From positions 1 through 33,989 of IMG/VR virus record IMGVR_UViG_3300010391_001345: a stretch of DNA of 33,989 nucleotides. One strand, written 5' to 3'. Position 1 is the stretch's first letter; each line of letters starts with the position of its first letter. The stretch comes from a virus. The notes under the pieces are model-generated. The model saw only the letters and a list, made by a program, of their open reading frames with translations, did not search any database and had not been told where the DNA came from. Position numbers and translations under genes: made by a program. Of the stretch, positions 6,467 through 14,316 are shown piece by piece.

Positions 6467-6888
6467 GAACGGCTCGGGCAGACTTCCAGCCACACACCAA
6501 ACGTAGGACGGGCAACTTTCTCAGCCGCCGCAGCCGCCTTCGCGTGGGAGCCCTTGGCGTTCATCACAGCCGTCTGAAGCTGCGCGATAGCTACTTTATG
6601 CCGAGATGCTTCTTCTTCGAGCCACGCCATCGTACCACCAAACACGGCACGTTCCGGCGATTCGGAGGACGTAGTTGTCTTCAAACGGGCCGACAGCCAT
6701 TCCATGTCACGACGCATCTCGTTGAGATCACGCAAGTGGCGGTCAATTTCCCGCAAGTGCATGAACGTCACCGTGAAAACGAAGACGTCCTCATAGCTCG
6801 TTCCGACCTCTTTCTTGGCGAGAGCCAACACCTCTGGAATGTCAAGCTTGCCGGGGGCTGGGGAACCGCCAATAACTTCAGCTTCCAC
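6463..6888 (-). CDS. helical (coiled-coil) hypothetical protein
   Basis: 141 residues from a GTG at 6888 with AGGAGG at 5-base spacing, the ribosome binding site starting right at the TAG of the previous gene. Residues about 35-130 are predominantly charged helix (EIDRHLRDLNEMRRDMEWL, EEEASRHKVAIAQLQTAV), probably coiled coil. There is no membrane helix or cysteine cluster. The codons for Ser-Pro-Ala-Pro-Gly near the N-terminus are one copy of a 14-base repeat found elsewhere in the window (6850-6863). Function unknown. Confidence 0.65.
   Translation of the reverse strand: MEAEVIGGSPAPGKLDIPEVLALAKKEVGTSYEDVFVFTVTFMHLREIDRHLRDLNEMRRDMEWLSARLKTTTSSESPERAVFGGTMAWLEEEASRHKVAIAQLQTAVMNAKGSHAKAAAAAEKVARPTFGVWLEVCPSRS
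6850..6863 (-). repeat. copy of 14-bp repeat CCCCAGCCCCCGGC
   Basis: On the minus strand this is an exact copy of the core found also at 8777-8790, 22022-22035, 22064-22077 (inverted) and 31110-31123. Here it lies inside a gene and encodes SPAPG. It is followed four bases later by TTGACA, but no -10 box is at the right distance. Confidence 0.7.
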
Positions 6889-6897
6889 TTCAACCTC

Positions 6898-7842
6898 CTA
6901 CGGAACCAGCGGGAGCGTTCCTGTTCCCATTAGCTTGTTCACGCACTTGGTGATCTTGGTGTACCGCGCTTCTCTCAACGAAGCTTTGCACTTCACACAC
7001 TTGCTTGTGCCGGGCTTGTTCTGGAAGCTGCACTTGGGGCACAATGCAGCCTTGTAAATGCCCCAGTTGCCAAAAACGGAATTGGCAAACTTCCGCGCCA
7101 GTCTAGTTGTAAAGCCCTTTGGGTCTTTTGCGAAAGTGCCGCCATTGCTGATTGTGTACAAATACGACTCGGCATTTCGTGGCGAATTCTGCCAAAAACT
7201 CCAGAAAGCCGCCCGCGCAGCATCGTCCGGCACAACAGCCGCAGCACCTGCGGCGGGCCACCCTTTCGAGTACAGGATGCTGTCAATGGTTGTATTGTTC
7301 ATTCTAGGACGTTGCAGGGTTGCTTCGTACTGAAGCTCGTTCAGAAAAAAGTCCCGCTGAACTGTGTCCAGCGTCGGATCGAGGAAAAGCGCGTTGAAAG
7401 CGATAGCTGCCGCCTTTGCTTTATCCCAATTAGCACCCGACTGCGGAGTCTTTCCGTCAGGAGGTGTGAAGAGGGCACGCAGACTGTCCTTGGATGTCAG
7501 CTTTGTTGTGCCCTTGCAGATAACACCGTTCTGGAGCGTCAATCCCCAATCCGAAAACAACTTTCCGACAGTCGCGTTGAACGTTGCAGGCGCTTTTGTT
7601 CGGCAGACTTCGAGAAGCTTTTGTAATCTGCCTGAAGTTGCCGTCCACTGAAAAAGTCCGAGAGTCGTAGCCGTGCCGTCACAGTTGTAAAGGCAATCGT
7701 ACGCGCCCCCTTCAGGATATGCAACAGTGTAAACCAAGACGTTCGTCCACGACGTCGGTGGTGTCGCGGGAGTATACGGGCGTGTGCCCTTGACACGAGG
7801 ACCGCTCCAGTCTCCGTACGATGCCCACTTAACATCTACCAT
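6898..7842 (-). CDS. probable lysozyme-like protein with C-terminal zinc ribbon
   Basis: 314 residues from an ATG at 7842, with AAGGAG seven bases upstream (10 codons inside the longest frame). Residues about 37-80 read VAYPEGGAYDCLYNCDG..TTLGLFQWT then a helix. A Glu followed by Gly-Gly, an Asp-containing loop and G-x-FQWT is the active-site pattern of lysozyme-fold muramidases and transglycosylases, with Glu as the general acid. A long helical region (QRDFFLNELQYEATLQ) follows. The C-terminus has CPKCSFQNKPGTSKCVKC, a clear four-Cys zinc ribbon. It could be an endolysin or a tail-tip lysin. The zinc ribbon is unusual for either. The assignment rests on motifs only. Confidence 0.55.
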   Translation of the reverse strand: MVDVKWASYGDWSGPRVKGTRPYTPATPPTSWTNVLVYTVAYPEGGAYDCLYNCDGTATTLGLFQWTATSGRLQKLLEVCRTKAPATFNATVGKLFSDWGLTLQNGVICKGTTKLTSKDSLRALFTPPDGKTPQSGANWDKAKAAAIAFNALFLDPTLDTVQRDFFLNELQYEATLQRPRMNNTTIDSILYSKGWPAAGAAAVVPDDAARAAFWSFWQNSPRNAESYLYTISNGGTFAKDPKGFTTRLARKFANSVFGNWGIYKAALCPKCSFQNKPGTSKCVKCKASLREARYTKITKCVNKLMGTGTLPLVP

Positions 7843-8143
7843 GAAAATTCTCCTTCTTGGCAAGTTCCACATTCATTTGCACGCATTGCTCGACGTGCTC
7901 TTCCCACATCTTCCGCTTCCACTCGTGCATGATACCTAGGACAGTCCCTCTCCGCTTGTAACGAAAACGACTAAAGTCGCCACTCTCGTGCCTGCCGCGC
8001 AACTCTGCATGCACTTCCTGAAAGGAAGGAATCCCTGCACGAAAGTTTCTGTACCGGCACGCTTTAGAACATCCATCACAAACCACTTTCCGCCAGTAGT
8101 AGCCCTTCTTCTTGTTGTTACGGGGCTTGACAAACGATGGCAC
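7829..8143 (-). CDS. small basic hypothetical protein with a CxxC
   Basis: 104 residues from a GTG at 8143, with AGGAGG five bases upstream. It is strongly basic (KPRNNKKKGYYWRK, RFRYKRRG). It has CDGCSKAC near residue 25, and HVEQC later, which may bind zinc. It overlaps the following gene by 14 bases. A basic zinc-binding protein may bind nucleic acid, but no family is recognised. A competing ATG in another frame uses the same ribosome binding site; this frame is preferred for its cysteine motif and length. Confidence 0.55.
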   Translation of the reverse strand: MPSFVKPRNNKKKGYYWRKVVCDGCSKACRYRNFRAGIPSFQEVHAELRGRHESGDFSRFRYKRRGTVLGIMHEWKRKMWEEHVEQCVQMNVELAKKENFHGRC

Positions 8144-8188
8144 ATCGTCCTCCTGGAGGAAGCATTCTGCACCAAACCTCGCAACAGT

Positions 8189-8752
8189 TCAACCACATCC
8201 TGTCGTGGTTGCGCAGTTGGGACATACCCAGCAACTTCCTGCTCTGCGAAGCAGGTGGCCACACTTGGCGCATGGCGGCCCATCACCAGTAGTCGTTTCG
8301 GGTGTAGGAGGTATGGAAAGTGCGGGAGCAAACGCTTTAGGAGCTTCCTCAGAAGGGAGAAACTTCTGGGCTAAATATCGAGCGATGTAGTCTATTGGAG
8401 AAGTAGCAAATTCAATTCCCTTATGTCCTGTGTACCCAGCAGGCTCAAATCTGGAAAATGAAAGCTTGTCTGTAAGTGACTTGAGTGGTACTCCATATTG
8501 CAGTGCCAACGACGTGACAATAGCAAAGGAATCGAGAAGGCCAGACATAGTTGCACCTTCTTTTGCCGCTTTTAAAAAGACTTCTCCGGGAGTACCGTCC
8601 TCCGGGTACATTCCTATGGTCATGTAACACTCAAAATTTGCCACCGAAAATTTATGGGTCAGGCTCTGACGTGTATCCGGGAGGCGTCGCCGGAACACCT
8701 GCGGCTTATCCACGGGCTTTTCCACTGACTCCTTCTTCTCCTCGTCAGCCAT
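8189..8752 (-). CDS. stand-alone C-terminal (TSCPD plus zinc-ribbon) domain of class II ribonucleotide reductase
   Basis: 187 residues from an ATG at 8752. After a Lys/Glu-rich leader, residues about 28-140 follow the C-terminal region of adenosylcobalamin-dependent reductase NrdJ: a strand pair (KFSVANFECYMTIGMY), DGTPGEVFLKAAKEG, a helix with SLALQYGVPLKSLTDKL, RFEPAGYTG, and SPIDYIARYLA. The end, CAKCGHLL...CWVCPNC then TTGCG, is the zinc ribbon that closes NrdJ. The roughly 600-residue catalytic barrel is not encoded nearby. Split NrdJa/NrdJb reductases are known in pseudomonads, so this may pair with a large subunit outside the window or with the host enzyme. Alternatively it may be a domain reused for another task. 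Confidence 0.7.
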   Translation of the reverse strand: MADEEKKESVEKPVDKPQVFRRRLPDTRQSLTHKFSVANFECYMTIGMYPEDGTPGEVFLKAAKEGATMSGLLDSFAIVTSLALQYGVPLKSLTDKLSFSRFEPAGYTGHKGIEFATSPIDYIARYLAQKFLPSEEAPKAFAPALSIPPTPETTTGDGPPCAKCGHLLRRAGSCWVCPNCATTTGCG

Positions 8753-8996
8753 TGCCTTGATCCTTCGATGGTTGCCCCCCAGCCCCCGGCGAACGGAGCC
8801 TTAAGGTCGGGTCGGGAAGAGACATGTTGCTTCCTGCCCGTATCTGGTGTAGCGCCAGTATATTGTCAATGAGCTTGACGTACTGGAGTGCCGCTTCGCC
8901 CTTCCAAATCATGACGGTGCCGTCGTCCAACTCGATTTCAACACGAGCCACCTTTGGCTGCGAGGTTGTAGCAGGTTGCGTGTCAACTAGCTTCAT
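8745..8996 (-). CDS. small hypothetical protein
   Basis: 83 residues from an ATG at 8996, with GGAGGAGG upstream. A beta hairpin (ARVEIELDDGTVMIWKG) is followed by a helix (ALQYVKLIDNILALHQ) and a disordered Pro/Gly-rich tail. The tail codons include one copy of the 14-base repeat (8777-8790). The gene overlaps both neighbours by 8-14 bases, consistent with one operon. Function unknown. Confidence 0.6.
   Translation of the reverse strand: MKLVDTQPATTSQPKVARVEIELDDGTVMIWKGEAALQYVKLIDNILALHQIRAGSNMSLPDPTLRLRSPGAGGQPSKDQGNG
8777..8790 (+). repeat. copy of 14-bp repeat CCCCAGCCCCCGGC
   Basis: Exact copy of the repeat core on the plus strand. It sits in the 3' end of the 8745-8996 gene, antisense to its coding direction. 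Confidence 0.7.
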
Positions 8997-9426
8997 CGTC
9001 AGCCTCCTCCTTCACAGTGTAGCCTTCATCCGTCTTGGTCATCCTAGCGGTGCCACCTCCCGGCAAAATGACTTCGAGGTCGGCACCGATTTCAACGTAG
9101 CGTTCGAGGGGCGTTCCGGCAAGCGGGTCAGCCCCGATAAGCACTTCCTTGCCTTTGTCGCTCATAAGTGCCAACCGTGAGGAGTTCGCCGGAATTGTAA
9201 CTGCCTCTTCGCAATAATCATCCGGCACCAAGAACACACGCTGGATATGCCACGTGTGGTCGAACTCGCCCGTGCTACGCTCTGTAGGGGAGGGCGCATA
9301 GACAGCACACCCGTCAGCAAACTGTGACAGCGCAGCTACCAGTGGTACCTGCTGCGTCGCCCACTCGACGTGCTGCTTGATCGTTTCAAGGCGTTCTTTG
9401 CTGACTGTTCGTGTTTTCTTTCCCAT
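8983..9426 (-). CDS. hypothetical protein
   Basis: 147 residues from an ATG at 9426 with GGGAG upstream. It has a basic N-terminal helix (KKTRTVSKERLETIKQHVEW) and then a mixed strand region. The C-terminus is acidic and contains a strand rich in hydrophobics (VEIGADLEVILPGGG). It contains no membrane segment, cysteine cluster or known motif. It lies in the operon between the polymerase and the reductase-domain gene. Confidence 0.6.
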   Translation of the reverse strand: MGKKTRTVSKERLETIKQHVEWATQQVPLVAALSQFADGCAVYAPSPTERSTGEFDHTWHIQRVFLVPDDYCEEAVTIPANSSRLALMSDKGKEVLIGADPLAGTPLERYVEIGADLEVILPGGGTARMTKTDEGYTVKEEADDEAS

Positions 9427-9429
9427 GGC

Positions 9430-9651
9430 TCACTCCCTGATTTCGCTTTCCAGACACACCTTGCAACGCAGAGGTGGCAGGCCGCTGTTCTCGTTATATT
9501 TCAGCGAAGTGTTCTGTTTCGTTGTCCACAAACGCATGCACTCGGCACCAAGACCGCATTTGTCCAGCGCAGGGCAATTCCACGCGCAACGCTTTTCGTC
9601 GCTTGTCCACACCTTTGCCTTGATCGCCAACGTAATTTCTCGTGCCTTCAC
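9430..9651 (-). CDS. small Cys-rich (putative zinc-binding) protein
   Basis: 73 residues from a GTG at 9651, with GGAGGG five bases upstream, beginning ten bases after the polymerase stop. Cysteines fall in CAWNCPALDKCGLGAEC and, near the C-terminus, RCKVC, six in all, suggesting a bound metal. A longer frame back to 9732 would overlap the polymerase gene and is not favoured. It could be an accessory to the polymerase, but no family is recognised. Confidence 0.6.
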   Translation of the reverse strand: MKAREITLAIKAKVWTSDEKRCAWNCPALDKCGLGAECMRLWTTKQNTSLKYNENSGLPPLRCKVCLESEIRE

Positions 9652-9661
9652 AGCTACCCTC

Positions 9662-12600
9662 CTATACCTGATCCCATGACCGACCGATTTGCGCGTCAGC
9701 CGGGAACAAACACTTGTGACCGTCCAATTCAATCTCTGAGGTCATAGTCTGTGTAACAAGCGCCGCCACCTCTTCTCCACGATCCTCGTCTGTCTCGATA
9801 ACCAGCGCGTCGTGGATCTGCATGATGATCCAGTCGCGCTTGCGATCTAGCTTCTCCCACAGATCGAGCACGCACATGTCCATCAAGTCTGCGGCTGTGT
9901 TCTTGGACACAACACCCTCGCTGTCGAATCTGTGCAGGGAGTTGTGTACTGCCAATGTGTATGTAGGCTCATGCTTGTTCAGTTCTCTCTTGTGCTTCAA
10001 TTTCCTGTAACCATACAGGGGCATAGGTAGTTCCACTCCAGTTTTGTCCAAAAGCCACTTCAATGTGTACACACTGATTGTTCCTCCATTAAGCAAGCGA
10101 AGCCACAAAACGTAGCCACTTTCGCCACACGTGTGGCGTGTTATTGGCAGGTGCCTGAAGTGATTACGTATCCACTCACAAATAAATACAGGAACGGCCA
10201 TGTGTATTCGCGGTTTGCAACGTGCTGTTTTGTCGTCTACACGGGACATGAACATATTGCCGATGGTGTCCAGTCGATAGCTAATATACTCACCATACTT
10301 GTACGGTCCACGAACTGACGATTCAACTCCAAGCGTGCGAAGAAGAAGCCGCACGTCTTCCAGTAGTGGCCGCTGACAGAGGTGCAGATTGGGACCACCC
10401 CACTCAGGACGACTGGCGTAGCCGTCGGAGTCGAACAGACCCTTCACGAAAGCTTTTCGGTTGGCTAGGCTCTCTCCGAAGACACGTTCCGGTACTCGTT
10501 TTGTTTGTGCTAGGGCAGGTGGTACACTCAAGTCCCGCAACCAGCGAACAAGGTCAACACTATAGAAGTTGACTGTGTACACATAGTGTGTTCCAGAAGG
10601 GAGCCTTCGACAACGCAGGTCGACATTTGCGTGTAAGCCCCACTTTTCCCAATAGTTGCAACACTGTTCCAGTTTGTCTATCTCATGCCTACCGAAGACG
10701 TAGAAGAGATTGCCGTATGTTTCGCATTTTGGTTTTCCATGAGAATTATGGTGGAGTGACAGATAGCCGTCACCGTAGTAGTAACCAATCCAGTACCAGA
10801 AATCGGCATCAATTTGCTGAGGGTGTAGCTGGATCGTGGCTTTTGCTGATCGCCGTAATGGGGGAAGAGGTGCGGGTGGTGAAAATTCTATGGGGAAAAC
10901 CATTGGTACGGCGACACGGTCTCCTTCCTTCAGGTCCTTGAAGGTTTTCCACACATAACCCGTGTCTTCGATACAAAGCACTTCGTGTCGCGTGTCACAC
11001 GGTAAGATAGTACCTCCTTGAAGTTCAAGTTCGGCACGTTGCCACTTCCCACGATCTAGTATGTCGAAGGGTGCCCACTGGGTACCCGTCCACACTTCGT
11101 CTGTTGGCTTCTTGTCCTGTAAGAGACTTTTCAGCGTTCGGTAGCCGCCGCGTTGCACGAGTACACGTGTGTGTACAGGCAAACACCCTTGGACCGGATG
11201 ATTCACAGCTTGTGTCGGGTCGAGGCGTCCCAACGGGAACGGGCGCTTACGGCCTAGTAGTGGCGACACAATCTCCTGGCTGGTGACAGCATCGATAGCA
11301 GCCTTCTTGCGCCATGCTTCAATTTGTGGCCACATTTGTGGAAACATCTGGACGAAGCGGACACACTGTTCGGGCTCAATTTCCATACCCATGTCACGCA
11401 GTTTCTCGTCTGACCGCAACTTTATGAACAGGTTCTCGGCAGTCGAGCCGTACAAGGAAGCATACGTAGCACGCTTTGTAAGCTCGCGGAGGCGTTTCAT
11501 TGCCGTTCCGCTCTCCTTGTACTGCTTTTGTTCTTCTGCAAACCGCGTCTCGAACTGACGGCGCTGTAGCGGGCTGGTAGCTGACGCCATCAGCCGCTCC
11601 AACTCTTCCATATTCTGTTTGGCCTGTGCCATATTACGTGTCAGAATGGGCCAGACATCCGAATACAGCCTTGCCGCGTTTTCGGAGTGAATGTCGCGTG
11701 TAGAATCGCACAGAGCTTCAAGCAGGTCCTCTTGCCCGGCCAACAACGCAATGATGCGGAATTCCACTTGTGCAAAATCGGCACCTACAAAAATACGTCC
11801 CGGTGGCGCAACAATCATTCGTCGTAAGTTGCGTACTGTATCTTTGTAGTCTTTTTTCCAGTTCATCATATTTGGGGCGCATGTCCAACGTCCCGTAACT
11901 GCACCCCAAATCTTCCAATCAGGATGAATACGCCCATCTTCACCCAACCTCAGGCCAATACCCTCTACGAAAGTCGAGACTAGCTTTTCGGAGGCACGGT
12001 AATCAATCAAAGCTCTTGTTAGAGGATGTCCTATTGTTGCGATTATCTCGTTTTTGGTAGAGCGTAATTTCGTCTTGGGTGTGATCGACCCCGGAGGTGC
12101 CGGAACTTCCAGAAGGTCCATCAACGCAGTCATCTGGTACGGACTCGCTAGCGAGAGGCGCTTCGTTTTTTGAACGGACTTCAAGAAACGTTCGATATAG
12201 ACTGGGTGCGTTTCGTCATTGATAGCCTCTATGGCCATCGAGTGAATTTTATCAACAGCCTCCTTCGCGCGTTGCTTCAATGCCTGCCCGATTTCGTCAC
12301 GTACCTCAGCATCCAAGGGCACGCCCCGAATACGCATGTGCCGAGCGACTTCAGACAGTCTTACATCAAAGTCCGCTACGTGCCGAACATCCATCTCTCG
12401 GCATTCTTCGTCCAAGTAGGGAGCAACCCCTAAGGTAGTTGCAGCGTCACCAGCGTTGTACTGAAGTTCGTCCTCAATATCCTTGATACCGCGTCGCTTA
12501 CGCACGGCTTCTCTCGCGTAGTATTCGGCCTTCCACGGATTCGTAATAAGGAAATTGCACACAACACTGGACAGATCGTGGTCGCATTCTGGAGCGATAA

Positions 12601-13558
12601 CGTGGTGCTCAAGCAGCGTGTCACGTATTGGGCCGCGTATGGGAAGGTCGTGACGTTCGAGAACCGTTTGGTCAAACGTAAAATTGTGTAGAACTTTTGG
12701 TACGGCTTCATCTGCCAGCAACGCTCTGATAGCCTCACGTTGCGCCAATGTTGCAGTCGGCCACCACAACGACAACACCAAAACACCATCGGCGTCCTTG
12801 ATAGCAATCCCGATGATAGTCAGGTTGGTCGTCAATGCGTCCAGGCTGTCGGATTCGATGTCGACCGCGATCAGCTTCTTGGCCTTCCGCGCATTCGTGC
12901 AGAACTCGACGGTATCCGCAGGGTCGCACCGGTAGAACTTGAACTCCTCTTGTTCGCCATTTGCAAAGCGCCACGCCTTCGCCAAGTCGTTTGCGACTGC
13001 CTGCGCCTCGGCATCCGACGTCTTCCCCGGCCTTGCGTCTCCGCCTTGTCCACCTGCACGAAGCAGCATCGCAGGGTGCCATGTCGGGAAGATAGCGTGG
13101 CCCTTCCAGTCGCGGAACAGCGCACCTCGCTGCGGTCGCTTGCCTCCTAGCGGGATGCGATGTCCCATGAGGCCCCACGTAGCACTCACACCCAACGCCA
13201 AAACGACTTTAGATTGGAGGTCGCCTTCAGCCTCGCGACGCTCGGCACAACAAGCTAGTGCGTGCTCGAACATAGTTCCAACCCCGTGAGGGCCAGGATC
13301 GTGCATCAGTTTCTCTTTGTCGGAATCGATTGGGCCGCAAAGGAGAACGTTGCCGATGCGAATGCTTTCACGCGGAATGTTGTAGAAACCAAGAAACTGA
13401 TCCAGCAATTGCCCGGCTTGTCCGACAAAGGGCTTGCCTTGTCGGACCTCGGTCATTGCCGGAGCTTCACCGATGATGGCGAGCTTGGCGTCAATTGGAC
13501 CGTCGAAGCCGACACGAGTACGGGTCTTGAAGGGACAAGTGGCACAAGCGTCGCTCAT
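9662..13558 (-). CDS. uracil-DNA glycosylase / family A DNA polymerase fusion, interrupted by an intein
   Basis: 1298 residues, 869 after intein removal. Residues 1-195 are a family 4-type uracil-DNA glycosylase: CATC at 5-8 and C74 for an iron-sulfur cluster, GEAPAMTEVRQGKPFVGQAG at 30-49, and TWHPAMLLR at 159-167. Residues 228-380 are a DEDDy 3'-5' exonuclease (D233, E235; HNFTFD with D296; Y367-x3-D371). The polymerase follows: motif A GADFAQVEFR (592-601), and motif B R691-x3-K695-x3-Y699-x3-Y703-G. The NHPVQG/TAAD block is split by the intein, and motif C is IHDALVIE near the C-terminus. Tyr699 stands where E. coli Pol I has Phe762. The enzyme probably replicates the phage genome. The glycosylase domain may remove or sense uracil ahead of synthesis. 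The ATG overlaps the previous stop (ATGA). Confidence 0.93.
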   Translation of the reverse strand: MSDACATCPFKTRTRVGFDGPIDAKLAIIGEAPAMTEVRQGKPFVGQAGQLLDQFLGFYNIPRESIRIGNVLLCGPIDSDKEKLMHDPGPHGVGTMFEHALACCAERREAEGDLQSKVVLALGVSATWGLMGHRIPLGGKRPQRGALFRDWKGHAIFPTWHPAMLLRAGGQGGDARPGKTSDAEAQAVANDLAKAWRFANGEQEEFKFYRCDPADTVEFCTNARKAKKLIAVDIESDSLDALTTNLTIIGIAIKDADGVLVLSLWWPTATLAQREAIRALLADEAVPKVLHNFTFDQTVLERHDLPIRGPIRDTLLEHHVIAPECDHDLSSVVCNFLITNPWKAEYYAREAVRKRRGIKDIEDELQYNAGDAATTLGVAPYLDEECREMDVRHVADFDVRLSEVARHMRIRGVPLDAEVRDEIGQALKQRAKEAVDKIHSMAIEAINDETHPVYIERFLKSVQKTKRLSLASPYQMTALMDLLEVPAPPGSITPKTKLRSTKNEIIATIGHPLTRALIDYRASEKLVSTFVEGIGLRLGEDGRIHPDWKIWGAVTGRWTCAPNMMNWKKDYKDTVRNLRRMIVAPPGRIFVGADFAQVEFRIIALLAGQEDLLEALCDSTRDIHSENAARLYSDVWPILTRNMAQAKQNMEELERLMASATSPLQRRQFETRFAEEQKQYKESGTAMKRLRELTKRATYASLYGSTAENLFIKLRSDEKLRDMGMEIEPEQCVRFVQMFPQMWPQIEAWRKKAAIDAVTSQEIVSPLLGRKRPFPLGRLDPTQAVNHPVQGCLPVHTRVLVQRGGYRTLKSLLQDKKPTDEVWTGTQWAPFDILDRGKWQRAELELQGGTILPCDTRHEVLCIEDTGYVWKTFKDLKEGDRVAVPMVFPIEFSPPAPLPPLRRSAKATIQLHPQQIDADFWYWIGYYYGDGYLSLHHNSHGKPKCETYGNLFYVFGRHEIDKLEQCCNYWEKWGLHANVDLRCRRLPSGTHYVYTVNFYSVDLVRWLRDLSVPPALAQTKRVPERVFGESLANRKAFVKGLFDSDGYASRPEWGGPNLHLCQRPLLEDVRLLLRTLGVESSVRGPYKYGEYISYRLDTIGNMFMSRVDDKTARCKPRIHMAVPVFICEWIRNHFRHLPITRHTCGESGYVLWLRLLNGGTISVYTLKWLLDKTGVELPMPLYGYRKLKHKRELNKHEPTYTLAVHNSLHRFDSEGVVSKNTAADLMDMCVLDLWEKLDRKRDWIIMQIHDALVIETDEDRGEEVAALVTQTMTSEIELDGHKCLFPADAQIGRSWDQV
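9899..11185 (-). mobile_element. intein in DNA polymerase with LAGLIDADG endonuclease
   Basis: 429 residues beginning CLPVHTRVLV and ending EGVVSKN, inserted between Gly and Thr of NHPVQG/TAAD. The splicing blocks are visible: Cys1, a block B CDTRHEV, and a block F-like LHRFDSEG. The penultimate residue is Lys rather than the usual His, and the +1 residue is Thr. The endonuclease has two LAGLIDADG-type motifs, WIGYYYGDGYL and VKGLFDSDGYA, so it is probably an active or recently active homing element. Confidence 0.93.
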
Positions 13559-14316
13559 CGTTTGTCGTCCCGCTTCCGTTCTTCATCGAGCATGATGTGA
13601 TGGGTTGCAAGAAGATCAGCACGCGTGGCTGGAACGAGTCGAAGGTGCTCGGTCAGTTTTTGGCGGCGGCTTTCTACGCGATAGAGCACGTCAGGCTCGA
13701 TACCTTCACCTGCGGTAGCTGTAATTGCACGTGACATCGAGTCTATTCCACTGCCTTCCACAAAGATCAAGCATCCCGAATGTCGCGCCGCAGCGACGCT
13801 GCAATTTCCCACCTGCGCCACGCCAAAGGCACCTGCCACGGCAATCGATCTGTGTTCTGCGACGATTCTAGCGTGAGGGTACCCGTAAATGCAGCCGAAG
13901 TTGCCGACAATTCCAGTTCCCGCAAAGCCTACAATCATCCTGCAAAGACTTCCCCCAACTCTCGTCTCGTTTCGTCCATCCGCAACTTCTGCCTCGCCGC
14001 CGCCGTCCGATATTACATAAAGGTGTTTTAGAAGTATCTGTCCCTGCATGGGTCGGTAAGGAACACATTCCTGCCCCGCTCCCGACCAAGTACAACTTCC
14101 ACGAAAACGTCTGCACGATCCACACAATGACGGCGTGTAACTCTTCAGCCACGCGTTAGCTAGCTTCAAGCAGTCCTTGCACAGCGCCAACATACCCTGC
14201 CAATAAACTCGTCGTCGTACAAGCCAGCGGCCAAGCGACGCCGAGCCCTCCGAACAGAAAAGACATTCATTCTTCGGCACGACTTTACCGGAAAGTTCCA
14301 CGCTAGCTTTAACCAT
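13555..14316 (-). CDS. Cys-rich N-terminus with a possible beta-helix-like repeat domain
   Basis: 253 residues from an ATG at 14316 (GGAG nine bases upstream), overlapping the previous gene by 8 bases. The N-terminal 90 residues have cysteine pairs (ECLFC, LCKDC, LCGSC, then SC and EC), suggesting one or two zinc sites. Residues about 115-215 show short alternating hydrophobic, Gly and Ala units (GIVGNFGCIYGY, SIAVAGAFGVAQVGNCSVAA) that look like a beta-helix with short rungs. The C-terminal 45 residues are charged helix. The gene ends in an ATGA overlap with the polymerase start, so the two are co-translated. Function unknown. Confidence 0.6.
   Translation of the reverse strand: MVKASVELSGKVVPKNECLFCSEGSASLGRWLVRRRVYWQGMLALCKDCLKLANAWLKSYTPSLCGSCRRFRGSCTWSGAGQECVPYRPMQGQILLKHLYVISDGGGEAEVADGRNETRVGGSLCRMIVGFAGTGIVGNFGCIYGYPHARIVAEHRSIAVAGAFGVAQVGNCSVAAARHSGCLIFVEGSGIDSMSRAITATAGEGIEPDVLYRVESRRQKLTEHLRLVPATRADLLATHHIMLDEERKRDDKR

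Noticed and set aside
7936-8147. ATG-started frame using the same AGGAGG as the 7829-8143 gene
   Set aside because: The GTG frame has a cysteine motif, a basic composition and end overlap typical of the operon; the ATG frame shows none of these.
12735-13178. 147-residue frame overlapping the glycosylase region
   Set aside because: It lies wholly within the polymerase fusion gene in another frame, where the polymerase gene motifs are unambiguous.
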